Assembly (NCBI GenBank): GCA_963969495.1
Contig: OZ018321.1
Span: forward strand, 102,301,578-102,365,577
Length of the DNA stretch: 64,000 bases
Source of the DNA: Ceratothoa steindachneri
Lineage: Eukaryota > Arthropoda > Malacostraca > Isopoda > Cymothoidae
Direction of reading: 5' to 3'
Both the position numbers and the translations under genes were made by a program. Positions 1 to 11,790 of this stretch are shown here, piece by piece. Within the stretch, counting starts at the first letter, position 1; every line of letters starts with the position of its first letter. A model generated the notes under the pieces. It was given only the letters and a program-made list of their open reading frames with translations, did no database searches and was not told the DNA's origin.

Positions 1-3000
1 TGCTTTGAGATCAGCCACATGCTAAATGAAGGCCATTGGTGACTAGGGGAGAGGGTGTGGCTGTGCGTCGAACTATAATAGCACTGTTAAGGGCTTAGGT
101 TAAGTGGCCTCTGTTGAGTGTTAACAAGGAGGATACCAATATTGGAAGAGAGCTAAGTTAGATAAATCTAGCGGAAACCAGCCTGAGTGAAGGAATACCA
201 CGCCAGTTTAAGAATAAACACGGTAGATATTTGTCAGGTATCTGGGAAGATACCTGACAAATATAGCTAAATTAAAATTCAACATTTGACTAATAAGGTG
301 TTGAAGCATACCGAGCGTGGTAACGTCAGGGCTAGGGTTGGTATCTTGGCAAGAGACGGGAGCGGAACACAACTTCCACAGCGAAATTAGGTTATTGAAA
401 GGTTCTCCATCTTTTGAACTGAAGTGATGTAGGCAGCCTGGGAACAAAATATGATTATGGTCATAGCCTGACGAAATTCATAGATTATGCAATGGTTTGG
501 AAAGCGTCTGTAGCACTTATATGCCTATCGTTTGTCTTTGAGGGTCATCTTAAACTCAGGTGGCCACCATGGAATCTGACAGTGTGCAAAACGGCCAAAC
601 ATTCGTAGAATTGAAACCATGCCCACGGCGATGAGAGTGCTGGAGAAGAACTCAATGGCCTCATAAACCAACCCAAGTTTATAGAGTGAGATAAAGAAGT
701 AAGTCATTTCTTTGAGTGACAACTGCTGTGCTTGATCCAAACCTGAACGAGATATGTTTTCGTATAATGGTGGTATAACAAAATATATTTAAATAGGCAA
801 GTGATCGTTAATTTGGCGGTAATCATCCACCTCCCTTCCAGTGCGGCTGAATTTCTCCTTTAAGAATTCGACTGATTAAAGAATAGAGAGACAGAGAATA
901 TTATAGATTTTATTTAAGTACTGCTGGCGTGGTATCGGCTAAAAGGGGTATCGAAGGATTAATAAAGAAGAGAGACATCACATAGGCTATAAATTCTGCA
1001 CGGCTCCTATTACAAAAAGCGGGTATGGGTCACAAAACTCTTATAATAAGGCAAGAAGTGACGGGATGATGCGTCTAAAATGCTGTCCGAGAGATAAACC
1101 TTTAATCGAACGATGAAGGAAACAAGCTATCAAAGCTCCTACCAGTTAGCGAGAACTTTATATTAACCCCAGTAAAATAGTTCGCCCTGTGCCCCAATCT
1201 TGAAGGATTGCTCAGGTGACTAATCGTCGCAAAAACGACTCAAGTGTACTTACATCTGAGAACTTATTTGAGAATGGGTCGCTCGGAATACGAATTTTTA
1301 CTTGATTTTGCATAGATTTCTTCCGAAGTAGGACACATCATTAGTCTGCATTTCCGCATATTTCTGAGGAGCCATCAACCTCTTGCGCACCTTCCAGCTT
1401 TGATCAGGGTCGTATTAGCTGGGACTCCTTTATTTCCTCCTTCCTGGATTTTAGCTTGTCCAAGTCTAATGATAGGGTGAAGTAGCGTGGTTGTTTCGTG
1501 TTCCTCTAAGCGGTCACGCTTGGGGGAGAGGGAATCCATATACTAGCCAAAGCAAGGTTTGCGACTTTAGTGCTGCCAGCCAGACGGATATGGCACTCGT
1601 ATGTAATAAACCCGTAGCTGGTTGCGGGATATATTGCTCTCGTAGGCCTGTAAGTGCTATGAATGGACGGTGTTTTCTTAACTTGAGAGACGTATGCGAA
1701 GCCTCGAACTGCAGTCTGCGACAATACTCTCTAGCCTCTCTAAAAGAAAATTCGTTCAGCAAACTGAACAGCTAATGCCAGATTTTCAGACAAATACGAA
1801 TCCTAAAGTTTTGAGTAAGCTGGGTGCAATCCATTAAAATGTAAACACTTAACATTGCAATAAATAGCTTTATCATGCCCGACTTTCGTACAGTCTAGAC
1901 GGGTTTGGGCGTGACTTGAATTTGCACGTCAACAAGATTGTTTTGTATGATCGAAGCAGAGACGATGTAATAATAGCAAGAATTCCTTTGCACGGTACCG
2001 TTAACAGCCAGCACACAACGAATCAGGATGCTTAGATAGGTCAAACGTTAAGAAGAATGTCGAGTAGGAAGTAGAGACTTCTTTCTCCTTATCGTCAGTC
2101 GTTCAGCCTTGAAAATCATTTTATATACCAGTTTTCTGGCAAAGACTACTTCTTCTACGAATTTCAAGAAAGAGAGTGCTTTCCACGTGCCCATATGTGC
2201 CACTGAGTGTCCGCAAATTACTCAGTTTGGAATTTTGGGCAAGATCAGTCCCATTAACCTCGAGTGTACCTTCAGACAAACGAGAGATTCCTCGTTGTTC
2301 TACAAGAAAGCTAGCTAAACATAGACGCTGACCGACCATGTCTTCAGTTAAAAACTTTGTTCACTCAGTTGAGATGATGAATAGGAAGGTCTTGAAACCA
2401 AGTCGCTCAAGGACACCCTTTAACTTTTCAATGAATAGCCCCAAGGTATTCATGATTGATATCACTTTCTTTGCTTAAGTCAATTTTCGGCTTTACCCTT
2501 TTATTACCCTGAGTGAGCGCTAAGACCGGACAGATCCAAGCCGGCCTTCTACTTACCTGATAATATGAAGAACCGGCCAAGCAGAAGATGCTAAGTTTAT
2601 ATTACTTTTTATTTAAGAGGAGGGAGGAAGGATCTACTGTCTCGATAATGCCCAGGATTAGTTTCGTGATCCAAGAGGCCACTAGACTTTATTGGAAAAT
2701 TCTAGAAAAAGTTTTTCCCACAAATTAACTTTCGAAAGAGCTTCATAATAATTTTTGCCCTAGATGTTACTAAAGAACATATTTAGGGTGTAAATTCGTT
2801 CTTTATATTCGCGAGAGTCATGTATTAGCTATAGAACTGGGAAGGCTTTCTCCCAGAAGGAAGTCTCACCCATCAGAGTCCATATTATTGGATGAAAGTT
2901 TAATGCCGTTTTAGAAAATTTTGAGATTCTTGGTTGACATGTGAATAACAGTCAGCTTAGGATCACAGCGTTATTCCCTTACAATCTACACATTGACATT

Positions 3001-3676
3001 TAATGATGTATTAACTTGTCACACTCTGTCAATAATGAAAACAAAAAATCAACTTCAAAGTTCTTAAATACTACACCTAACTATCTAGAAATTCTTTCCA
3101 TTTCATAATCCTTTGTCAGTCGCATTCCCGACTAACCTATAGCAGGCATGCTCAAGTGTCTCTATAGTATTTTCATTTTTTGCATTTTGTATGTGTGTAA
3201 ATTAAATTAAAAGTTAATTTCAGTTGATTTTTTAGAGATATTTTAATTTGAAATTTTATAATTAGAAATTTAGTAACTTTCCTGTTATTAATCTTTGTTT
3301 TAACCTCGTGCCCAAATTAATAGAAATTTACTGAATAAAGTCGTCATTACTCTTTGATTTTAAATACACCGAGCACTGAAATTTAAAGAAAAAATAATCA
3401 ACATTTATTACACTAGAAAAAATTTCAGTATCAAGAAAAAAATATCTCATGTGCATTTATTATGAAGTTGAGTATGTTGAATTCGAATATGATTACAAAA
3501 ATTTCCCATCACGTAATATTTTATTGTTAATTGCCGATTTAATAATTATGCAATAGATACCGATTTTCAAGATACCATAAATGGATTTCGCACTTAAAGT
3601 CAGATTAAATGTGTCAATTGTAATTAATTTATCAATATATAATGAATAGGCATGTTTATTAGCAATTTATGATGTA
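1..3676. other. No gene recognised
   Basis: Only short overlapping frames without recognisable domains are present on either strand. Composition is mixed in the first 2.5 kb and becomes very AT-rich from about 3.0 kb. One short perfect hairpin (227-264) is listed separately. I see no transposase, reverse transcriptase or RNA gene signature here. Confidence 0.6.
227..264. repeat. Perfect 17-bp hairpin with 4-nt loop
   Basis: The arms 227-243 and 248-264 are exact reverse complements and enclose the loop GGGA. The arm core is TTGTCAGGTATC. It is too short for a typical pre-miRNA and has no T-run after it. It could be the remnant of a tiny foldback element or a chance palindrome. The perfect pairing is directly visible; any function is unknown. 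Confidence 0.75.
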
Positions 3677-5032
3677 TTAACTTACATTTTTAGTATATAT
3701 TCTTCGTTTGGAAGACGTCTCAAGTGTGTCACGCTTTAGGTTCCAACAGAAGTCAGCCAGCATACTAGGGCTCCATTTTCCCTGATACCTGTTTTCCATT
3801 GACGCTATATTTTGATGGAACCTCTCTCCATGTTCATCATTAACATCTCTTGCTTTCTCTGGGAAGAAGTATTGATGGGAATGAAGAAAGTGTATCTTCA
3901 GTGACATATTGCATCCGAGATCTTGGTAGCACCTGATTAGGCTCTCTCCGGGCGCCTTGGTGCTTTTCCAGAAGTCATTTATATATATATCTTTGAATAC
4001 ATGCTAGGCAGCTACATCAGGTTCATTAATTATCACCTCAAAGTCCTCATCAGCTCTAAGTTGACGAATCTGTGGGCCTACGAATATGTCTTCTTTAATC
4101 TTGGCATGATTTATTTTAGTGAACATCGATTTGAGGTCCTGGAAACATGGCTTGTGATGTTGCAATGCTTTAGTTAATTGCTTCATTAGACCTAGTTATA
4201 AATGTAGTGGTGGCAAAAGGATTTTCTCTTTCTTAACTAGTGGTTCATGAATTACATTATGCAATGCAGACGTCATAGTTCCCTGACGTGACCATTCTGA
4301 ACGTATATAATGTTCTGATTTGGCCCTACTCTCCGATTTGCAAAGAAACACATAAACTTGGTGTATCCAGTTTGTAGTCATTTTGTAACCACTTGTGCTC
4401 CTTGTAACTTGTGTGGTCTAGAATAAAAACAAGGTTCTCAATGCCTTTCTTAAAATGACTTATTGAGCAACTGGAACTGGGGGCATAGTGTACCCAATTT
4501 GCAACAGAACAGCTTTTAGGCTGTAAAGGGATGCATTTATGAATAAATTTCACTCATTTGGTTCATATGTCAGCTTAAAGGCATTGAATAGGCCTCTGAT
4601 GTCATTACAATAAGTTAACTTGTTTTTGAAGTGAAAAATCTCTGTAGATCTATAAAACACTTCTTAAATACTGCAATTCGGTCATATTCATCCAAGGTTC
4701 CAGTGATGCAGAAGTGAGTCCAGGAGTTCACTCTGTTGCTTAGTAAGAGTTAAATCTCGAACAAGATCATTGAGTTCCGGTTGGGTGATGAGGTGTGGTT
4801 TCTTGTCAGATTCAAGCTGTGCCACATATGGTGTATCTTGAGATTCTGAATCATCTGAGCTGCTCATGTCATCGCTTGGTAGTTCAGAGGGCGGCTGTGG
4901 TACAGGAATACCAATTGAATGTTCAAATGTGCGAATAGCAGACTTAAGATCTGGATACATAATAGATTTCTTGCCTTTTCTGCTGCGACCTACATTGAAA
5001 TAAAATAAAATAAGACTAAAGATGGATATCAC
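3677..5032 (-). pseudogene. Cc8L18.2-like repetitive protein family, decayed copy A
   Basis: Consecutive minus-strand fragments resemble a repetitive protein family common in arthropod genomes and known from bracovirus gene Cc8L18.2. In order, 5032 to 3677, one sees LNDLVRDLTLTKQQSELL (near 4760), a PLVKKEKILLPPLHL block (near 4210), KIKEDIFVGPQIRQL (near 4090) and finally DEHGERFHQNIASMENRYQG with KWSPSMLADFCWNLKRD (3720-3850). The blocks are in family order but are separated by stops and frameshifts, so the copy is dead. Near 4990 the minus strand has a pyrimidine-rich run ending in TAG just before the GRSRKGKKS segment, which looks like a 3' splice site; the upstream N-terminal exon was not found above 5032. 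The biochemical role of the family is not known to me. Confidence 0.75.
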
Positions 5033-5039
5033 TGGCTGT

Positions 5040-5580
5040 GATCACTTTCAAAAATAGTAACAGTACAACATAGTATGTATATAGAACTTTTTAATCGATA
5101 AATCTTGAAAAAAATAAAAACCAGGAAAGAAAACACATTGAATACCCACTTTTAATATATGTTAAGCAGAAGTAGTAATCTGTTGAATGGTCCTTTGGCT
5201 CCCTCCAGACCTTTGGTAGACCACACATGAGGTTAGGCCCTTTGCCTTTCACCCAGGAAGAATAGAAATTTGTACACCTTGCACAACATATGTTAGGTGC
5301 GCTGGTTAGTCCCGGTTACCCACTTTACATCCAAAGTACAGCTCATAACGTTTCTTAATCTATTTATTCAACTGTCTCTTGTATTGTCTTAATGTAACTG
5401 ATCCAGATAAATAACAGAAACTGTCTGGGGAATTTATGCATTCTCTAAGCATTTAGCTGTCTCCTGTAAATAAATAAAACACTCTATTATTTGAAAAATA
5501 ATATAAAAAGTAACAGTGACAAATATTAAATAAAAAATAAAAATACGAAGTATTTATACTAAGTTACAAAATTATCAAGT
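5040..5580. other. AT-rich spacer, no gene recognised
   Basis: This gap lies between the Cc8L18.2-like relic and the 3' end of CR1 copy 1. It holds only short frames and A/T runs. I see nothing functional in it. Confidence 0.5.
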
Positions 5581-5589
5581 GTTACAACA

Positions 5590-7228
5590 ACAAGGAGTAA
5601 CAACAACAAGGAAAGAAGGTACCCTAGGAGACCTTACGGTCCATTCAAAGAGGGTACCATTGGACTGGCAATCAAGCGGGCACAAGGCTGCTCAATTGTT
5701 TTGCGTCCCTAAACGGCCACTTTTCAAGACCTTGTCTAGTCTTGACTTGAACTGGTCAACAAATTCACTGTTGACAACTTCCACTGGAAGTGCGTTCCAC
5801 TTACCGCAGATACTGTAGGTGAAAAAATTTCCACACAGATTGCGGTTGTAACGCTTCAGTTCAAGTTTGAAGCCGTGATTGCGCGTTCTGTTCTCACTCA
5901 GTGTGAAAATATCCCGGTAGTCAACATTGTCGAACCCTCGAAGTATTTTGAAAACTTCGATAAGCTGACCACGCAGTCTACGGGTTTCCAGCGAGAACAG
6001 ATCTAATTCCCTTAGTCTATCCTCATAACTTTTATGTCGGATAGAGGGAATCAGTTTGGTTGCCCTGGCTTGTACGCGTTCCAATCTCGCGATGTCCTTT
6101 CGCAATGAAGGACTCCAAAATTGTACGGCATACTCCAGGTGCGGTCGGACAAGTGGGTTGTACAGGCACAGTACAATCTCCTGGTTCCGATAACCAAACT
6201 GGCGTTTAATATAGCCTAGCATCCTTTGGGCCTTATCCTCCGCCTCAATGCACTGTTTCGAGAACTTGAGGTCACTAGTGATTGTTACACACAAGTCCTT
6301 CTCATTGTTGGTGGATTCCATAGCAGTGCCCTTAAGGATATACTGAGATTGGGGGTTTCTGTGGCCGATATGCATCACTTTGCATTTGCCCACGTTAAAA
6401 GGCATTTGCCACGTGTCCGACCACTCCCCAATCTTCCCAAGATCTTCCTGCCTGCAGGCAGTATTTCCATCCTTTGCAACGTTCATACCAAGCTTGGTAT
6501 CGTCGGCAAATTTGGAAATCTTCGCAACCATGTCACCGTCCATGTCATTAACGTAGATGATGAATAGTAGTGGTCCCAGGACAGACCCTCAAGGCACCCC
6601 GCTAGTAACGGGCACCCACTCAGAAGACTGTCCATTCACCACCACCCGTTGCCGTCTGCCACTTAGCCAGTTCTCGATCAAGTCGGCTACCTTTCCGTCT
6701 ATGCCAAGCGCTCGCACTTTCCGGAGAAGGCGGCGGTGTGGTACCTTATCAAAGGCTTTCTGAAAGTCTAGGTAGACCACATCCACCGCCTTGTCCCGAT
6801 CGTGCTCACTGAAAACGAAGTGGAAGAATTCTACAAGGTTCGTCAGGCATGACCGTTGCCTTCGGAAGCCGTGCTGGGAACTCCTCAGTAGCAGGTTTGA
6901 CTCTAAATACGACGTCAATTTGTCCACCATGATGCTTTCCATGAGTTTACGGACTATCGAAGTCAGACTGATAGGTCGGTAGTTCGACGGTTGGTTACGG
7001 TCTCCTTTCTTGAAGATAGGAGTCACCTCCGCCTCACGCCAGTCTCTAGGAACGCATTTGGTCCGGATTAACATGTTAAAGATAGCGCACAGATGTCGTG
7101 ATACTTCATCGCACACTTCCTTCAACACTTTAGGTAGAAACCCGTCCGGTCCAGGGGACTTATTCGTCTTTAGGTCAGCGATCTTTTTCTTTATTTCTCC
7201 TTCGGTGAAGTCCATTGCTTCCAATGTA
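5590..7228 (-). mobile_element. CR1-like LINE copy 1, 5'-truncated
   Basis: A minus-strand non-LTR retrotransposon fragment runs from inside the reverse transcriptase to the 3' end. Its 3' UTR shares the segment CCAATGGTACCCTC..GACCGTAAGGTC with the other three CR1 copies in this window (39.5-49.9 kb), and it ends in two imperfect copies of a CCTTGTTGTTACT-type tail repeat near 5580-5610. The 5' truncation is just before the MDFTEGE block, where homology to copy 3 stops. Truncation at the 5' end is the usual outcome of target-primed reverse transcription. This is the best preserved reading frame of the four copies. Confidence 0.88.
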
Positions 7229-7239
7229 AGAGTTAGCAC
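5692..7239 (-). pseudogene. CR1 ORF2 C-terminal part: reverse transcriptase and C-terminal domain
   Basis: The frame is open for about 516 codons except for one TGA at 6589-6591, which falls where Gln is expected in GVPQGSVLGP. Visible RT blocks, in order from 7239: NKSPGPDGFLPKVLKE, WREAEVTPIFKKGD with NYRPISLTS, SSQHGFRRQRSCLTNLVEF, DVVYLDFQKAFDKVPH, VNGQSSEWVPVTSGVP, then the catalytic KFADDTKLG. The C-terminal part has NVGKCKVMHIGHRN and PHLEYAVQFWSPS, typical of CR1-clade proteins. The endonuclease domain and ORF1 are missing through 5' truncation. The family reverse-transcribes its own RNA at a nicked target. The single stop suggests a fairly young insertion. The first Met at 7239 is only the start of the open stretch, not a real start codon. 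Confidence 0.88.
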
Positions 7240-7803
7240 GGATTTTAACTCATATAACTAAAATACTATTCTATATACTTTCATAGATTTCATAGTTAGG
7301 TTGACAATTAATTTAGGAACCCCCCCTTAAAATTATATCAAAATCCGTTTATAACTTTTAAGAGTTGTCAGTTTCGGTTCAATACTGTTTACATTCAATC
7401 CCTACGGAACCCTCGGTGTATTTAACGTATATAAGATGGTAATTTACGAGAAACTTAAGGGTTGCAGAAAGAGAGGGATGTTATATTCGTAATATACGCA
7501 AAAGATACTCCTATGAAATGTTTTTCTCATTTCGGTTTTTTTCATTGTTGTACAAGTTTCGAAAACTACAAGTTTTCATATTCATCCTAAAAGACAATGA
7601 GGCTAAACTCATTGACCTCCCTCATATCTCCATAAATATTCCCAAGATTTCCCTATATTTGGTAATTTCAAAGGTGGGCTTTTGAAACGATAGTTTTATA
7701 AAAAAAAGACTCATTCATTTTAAAAAGATTTTTCCCCAAATTAACTCTCAAATAGTTTTTATAAACAAATTACCAATATGAATTTTCTTTCCCAGTAAAG
7801 ATT
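7240..7803. other. AT-rich spacer, no gene recognised
   Basis: No reading frame with a recognisable domain is present between CR1 copy 1 and the Penelope-like fragment. It may include degraded upstream Penelope-like sequence, but I cannot show that. Confidence 0.45.
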
Positions 7804-8064
7804 CTATTTCTTTGGAGTTCCGCATCCGAAGTGATGCTGTTTATTTAGTTAAATGTCCCAGTTGTACTGGTGCCTCTTACATTGGCAGCACTGCTAAGTC
7901 ACTTGGAGCTAAGTTATCTGTTCATATGGGAATTATTTGGCGCACAGGCAAAATAATGAGTAGAATTGATAAGGCCTCTGTCGAAGTATGGTCAAGTGTA
8001 CGGGAATCTACGCACACAGGCTCTAAGGTAGGCAAAGCAAGGCAACAACTGTTGTTGTTCTAAG
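7804..8064 (+). pseudogene. Penelope-like element GIY-YIG endonuclease fragment 1
   Basis: The frame shows DAVYLVKCPSCTGASYIGST followed by KSLGAKLSVHMG, which fits the GIY-YIG endonuclease at the C-terminus of Penelope-like retroelements: the Val-Tyr strand, the paired Cys (CPSC), the Tyr-Ile-Gly strand and a downstream helix with a basic and His-containing pattern. Only about 60 residues match. The reverse transcriptase that should precede it is not recognisable upstream. A 215-bp tandem repeat begins inside the end of this frame. The fragment is dead; assignment rests on motif reading. Confidence 0.6.
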
Positions 8065-8412
8065 ATTGCGATTTGAATAGTTAGCTGCAGCTGTGTGACC
8101 AAGGAATATTCCAAACATAACGACAAAAATAGAATTTAATATACACTAAATAAAAGGTATACAATAAATGTGGATATATAGGTACATGAATAAGACGGAA
8201 GTATGGCCAAGTGTACGGGAATATACGCACGCAGGCTCTAAGGTAGGCTAAGCAAGGCAACAACTGTTATTGTTCTAAGATTGCGATCTGAATAGTTAGC
8301 TGCAGCTGCGTGACCAAGGAATATTCCAAACATAACGACAAAAATAGATTTTAATATACACTAAATAAAAGGTACACAATAAATATGGATATATAGGTAC
8401 ATGAATAAGACG
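7983..8412. repeat. Two tandem copies of a 215-bp unit
   Basis: Units 7983-8197 and 8198-8412 are nearly identical. Both contain TCTAAGGTAGGC, ACTGTTGTTGTT or a one-base variant, GTTAGCTGCAGCTG and ATATAGGTACATGAATAAGA in the same order and spacing. The first unit starts inside the Penelope-like coding remnant, so the unit may be part of the terminal repeat region of that element, or a later local duplication. Confidence 0.85.
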
Positions 8413-8458
8413 GAATTAGGTTCCGAATACTAAAAGAATAACCAGGGTTATTAAATAT

Positions 8459-9430
8459 TTATAATGGGAGATTTATGATAGTGAGCGATTTAGTTCCTTT
8501 GAACCCCGAGAGTAAAGCGGGACGAACTTCGGTGGGGGGGCAGGGATCTTGGTGACCTTGGTTACTCACGGGTGTAGCTGGAAACCGGAAGTGGGTGATG
8601 CTACTTTCTCCAAACTCTGATTTAGCGAGATGCGTTACTCTTGTCCTCAAAAGGTCAACATACGAACTTAGAAAGGGGGAGGTGACTTCTCCAAACTCGG
8701 AACGAGGGAGCCATCGGGCCTCTTATCCTAAAGAGGTCACCGGTAGAACTTCGAAGGGGGGGTGGAGATGACTTTTCCAAACTCGGATTAAGCGAGCTAT
8801 CGGGCCTCTTGTCCTCAAGAGATCAGCAGAAGAACTTCGGAGGACGGCTTCTCCAATCCTTGATCCGAAGGCGGTTGAGTTAGGCTGACGTTGCCTCAAG
8901 AGACTCTTTTCCATGACTAGAAGATACGAGTGTGATCTCCAGTTCTTCTGTGGCCTTCGACCGTCACTAAACACTTCTTGAAAGAGAGAGCGTCGTTAAA
9001 TCGAACCTCTGTTCGGGAAATCATTGTCTAACCGAATCTGTGGGTAATCCTTTGGAGGGTGCATATATACCCAGATTTTTCCAAAACACGGAGAGAGAGA
9101 GGGGCCTTCTCGAACCCTCATTATCCATCGGGACAACAGAGCGTTTCCTTACGGAAAAGTGTAGGAGGCCGGGATCAGCGGGTATGACGGAACGAACAGT
9201 GGCTGGAACCATAAAAGTTTTTCGAGGCAAACCTACAAAATAGATGAGTAATCTCCCGCCCTTGTGGGAGGGAATTTCTCAGTGACCTAGTGGCAAGTCC
9301 AAAAAGGGTGAAGTCGGGGGGGGATGTTAAAGGCTCACTTTCTCTCCCGAAGAAATATCTTAGGAGGTGGGGAAATATTACCATTCTAGTGGATTCTTCT
9401 ACAGCCTCATACATGGAACACGCCATGAAT
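8459..9430. other. GC-richer island of unknown origin
   Basis: This stretch is clearly richer in G and C than its flanks. It contains degenerate tandem repeats (8605-8900), a related CTTCTCGAACCCTC motif near 9105 and G-runs. Frames on both strands are short and show no domain. It looks like the untranslated or terminal part of a mobile element, but I cannot place it in a family. Confidence 0.4.
8605..8900. repeat. Degenerate tandem repeat, period about 80 bp, 3-4 copies
   Basis: The motif TTCTCCAAACTC recurs at 8605, 8687, 8773 (as TTTTCC) and 8849 (partial), at spacings of 82, 86 and 76 bp. After each comes a form of GAGCTATCGGGCCTCTTGTC, then CTCAAGAGRTCA and GAACTTCGGAGG. Copies differ by many substitutions, so the array is old. 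Confidence 0.7.
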
Positions 9431-9506
9431 GATGAGATCGATAGTTCTATTGCTAATTTTAAAGTACTAGACTCTAATAAACACCTTCATAGCCTAAGAA
9501 TCCTTG

Positions 9507-9509
<3 letters not shown>

Positions 9510-9547
<38 letters not shown>

Positions 9548-9604
9548 CTATATTTATATATATATATATATATATCTATATATATATATATATATATATA
9601 TATA
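9510..9604. repeat. (TA)n microsatellite, interrupted
   Basis: A TA dinucleotide tract with interruptions TTTA, CTA and TTTA. It produces artefactual Tyr-Ile reading frames on both strands. Confidence 0.98.
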
Positions 9605-10431
9605 ACACTACAAACCTACTCTCAATGAAAACTTTAGGTTCAGTTGATAATTACCTAAATTTTAACTACCGTTAGTTAGTTGGTTGTATCACTTTTATCC
9701 CTCTCTTTCTCTCAAGTGGCACTTTTTCAAACGTAGAACCTACATATAAACATTAGCCCCTAGTCTAAATCCATCATTCACTCGCTATGATGGATCTTCT
9801 TCAGTGAGTACTAAAAGCATCCCGTTTTCTAATATTCTATAATTAATTTTATTCCGTTAAAGCTTTTTTGATCTTACAATTTTTACTCAATTTTGTAGAT
9901 TTGCCAAAAAATTTTAAACTTATTCTTTTTTCTCAATTTAAAAGGTAGTTGTTTATTCCGCTTAAAGTTTTTAATTATTTTTTTAGGTCGTTTTTAAAAC
10001 AATTATTGACTTTTTGACCACTGCATGTTCATATCTTTTATGTTTTAATTATTTTAAACAAATTTAAAACTTAATTTCTTTTGTAAATTAAAAAACAGTT
10101 CTTTACTGTGCTTATAGTTTTTATAATGACATACCTTTCATTAGTTTTTTATAATTAGTCATTTTTAAAGCAATAAAAATCTTTTTGGCCACTGCTTGTT
10201 CGTATTTTCTTATTATGTAAAAAGTCTTTAATTATCTTGTATTTTAGCCTGAAGATGAAAACTTGTGTTTTTATAAACTTTGTGGGGATAATTACATGAT
10301 ATTGCATCCCTTTCTGGTGCTCTGGGGTTTCTCAACATAAGAAAATGCCATTTTTAGAAACGGAGAAATTAGGGGATCTTATCGACTGAGCCACCATCGT
10401 TTCCTTTCCTTTGGCTATTAGCTACACCCTT

Positions 10432-10498
<67 letters not shown>

Positions 10499-11340
10499 CC
10501 TGGCACTGTAGAAATACTCCCTTACATCCACATTATTGCAATCTTCTTTTACTCTGAACTTGCTCAGAACTATGTTGTCCATTGCAAATAAAAGGAGAGA
10601 TCGAAACGCCATATTACTGTTTACAGGAGTGCTTAAGGTGATTTATAGGACTTTGTTGGTAGGAAATAAAGAGAATTAAAATTAATCGGAGATATTTATC
10701 TCACTTTGGCTTGATGATAGAGTTATGAAGTTCTTAAAATTTGATTGAAATATAACATTCCAAAGGTGAAAATACTTAATAGCTTTGGAAAAAATGGCGG
10801 GAATTAAATTGACACTCAAATTTTAAACCAGTTAAGGAAATACGATTACTCAGGGCAGTTTTAACTTTAGATGGGACCACAGAAAAGGAAATCAGTGGAA
10901 AGTGAAACAATGACACTAAGCATAAAAACACGCATGCCCTCAAGAAATTTAAAGAAATATAGAAACATGTTAGACTAATACGAAAATATTATAAAAATGC
11001 TAGAATAAAAACGCGAATACGGAAGATGAGGTAGTAAAATATGTTAAAGTTTATGAGTGTAAGTTGGAATGAGGATTACCTAAAAAAACGAGACACCTTC
11101 ATACATAATGAGAATCAGATGATGCCCTTGAATAAGTTCCTAGGCTAAAAATTTCTCACTGTTGGGAACAATGAACAAAGTCATCTCTTGACCCTTAATT
11201 AATGAATCCTTTCTTATTTCAGAGAAAGAATGGAACTAAGGCTGGCCAGTCCAGCTTTGGGGAGCCTTCCGGGGGCTGAAGAGATGGGTCATTTCCGGGA
11301 TTCCTCTCCTGACATGAAAAAATACTAATATGTGTATATA
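9605..11340. other. AT-rich stretch, no gene recognised
   Basis: Apart from a (TA)n tract at 10434-10495, I see only short frames and homopolymer-rich sequence. No transposase or reverse transcriptase motif was found on either strand. Confidence 0.55.
10434..10495. repeat. (TA)31 microsatellite
   Basis: Uninterrupted TA dinucleotide tract of about 31 units. Confidence 0.98.
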
Positions 11341-11344
11341 CAAA

Positions 11345-11790
11345 TCGAGAGGAACTCATTTGCAGAAGTGCAGAAAGGAGTCAAAAAGATCCATGAAACT
11401 TTCTTGCAACCTCCATCCCTTCCTCTAGTCTTCCAGAAGGACGGTAGAAAAATCTCGGAGACTGTGTTGGTGCCGGAGTCCTTCGCCACAGCTTTCTACA
11501 CATTCTCCAACAGGGATGCTGCTCCATCAGCATTTATTGTGCGTCGTGATGTCGCTGAAGGACATCGACTGGACCTTAGCTCCAGATTCGAGTAACCCTT
11601 CAACAACAAGATTACGCTAAGATGTTTTCCAATCTCGCCTTATGAATAGATGCCCTCCATGCTCAGGTGGATATTTGGTATACTATGCTTCGACACTTAA
11701 GTGGGCAAGGCATGTCCCTTGAGTTAGATTTTTTCAACAGGATCTGGACAGATGGTATCATCTCAGATTTCTGTCGAATGAATAAAGTGT
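11345..11790 (+). pseudogene. I-clade LINE ORF2 fragment, upstream part of a split copy
   Basis: The translation includes KDGRKISETVLVPESFATAF, then FSNRDAAPSAFIVRRDVAEG. It aligns with SDPASVAESFSHAFSALSSR and AAPPAVNARRHVAKGRRLEF at 56215-56335 in the near-full-length LINE of this window. Nucleotide similarity continues past the stop at 11593 to about 11790, matching 56105-56545. The part that follows in the reference copy reappears at about 14890, so this is probably the left half of one copy interrupted by the minus-strand element at 12.0-14.4 kb. The region linking endonuclease and reverse transcriptase is represented. It is non-functional. Confidence 0.75.

Noticed and set aside
6226..7261. 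Plus-strand frames of 63-113 codons across CR1 copy 1, and the corresponding minus-strand frames across copies 2-4
   Set aside because: They recur at the same place in every CR1 copy, always antisense to the reverse transcriptase, and are shadows of it.
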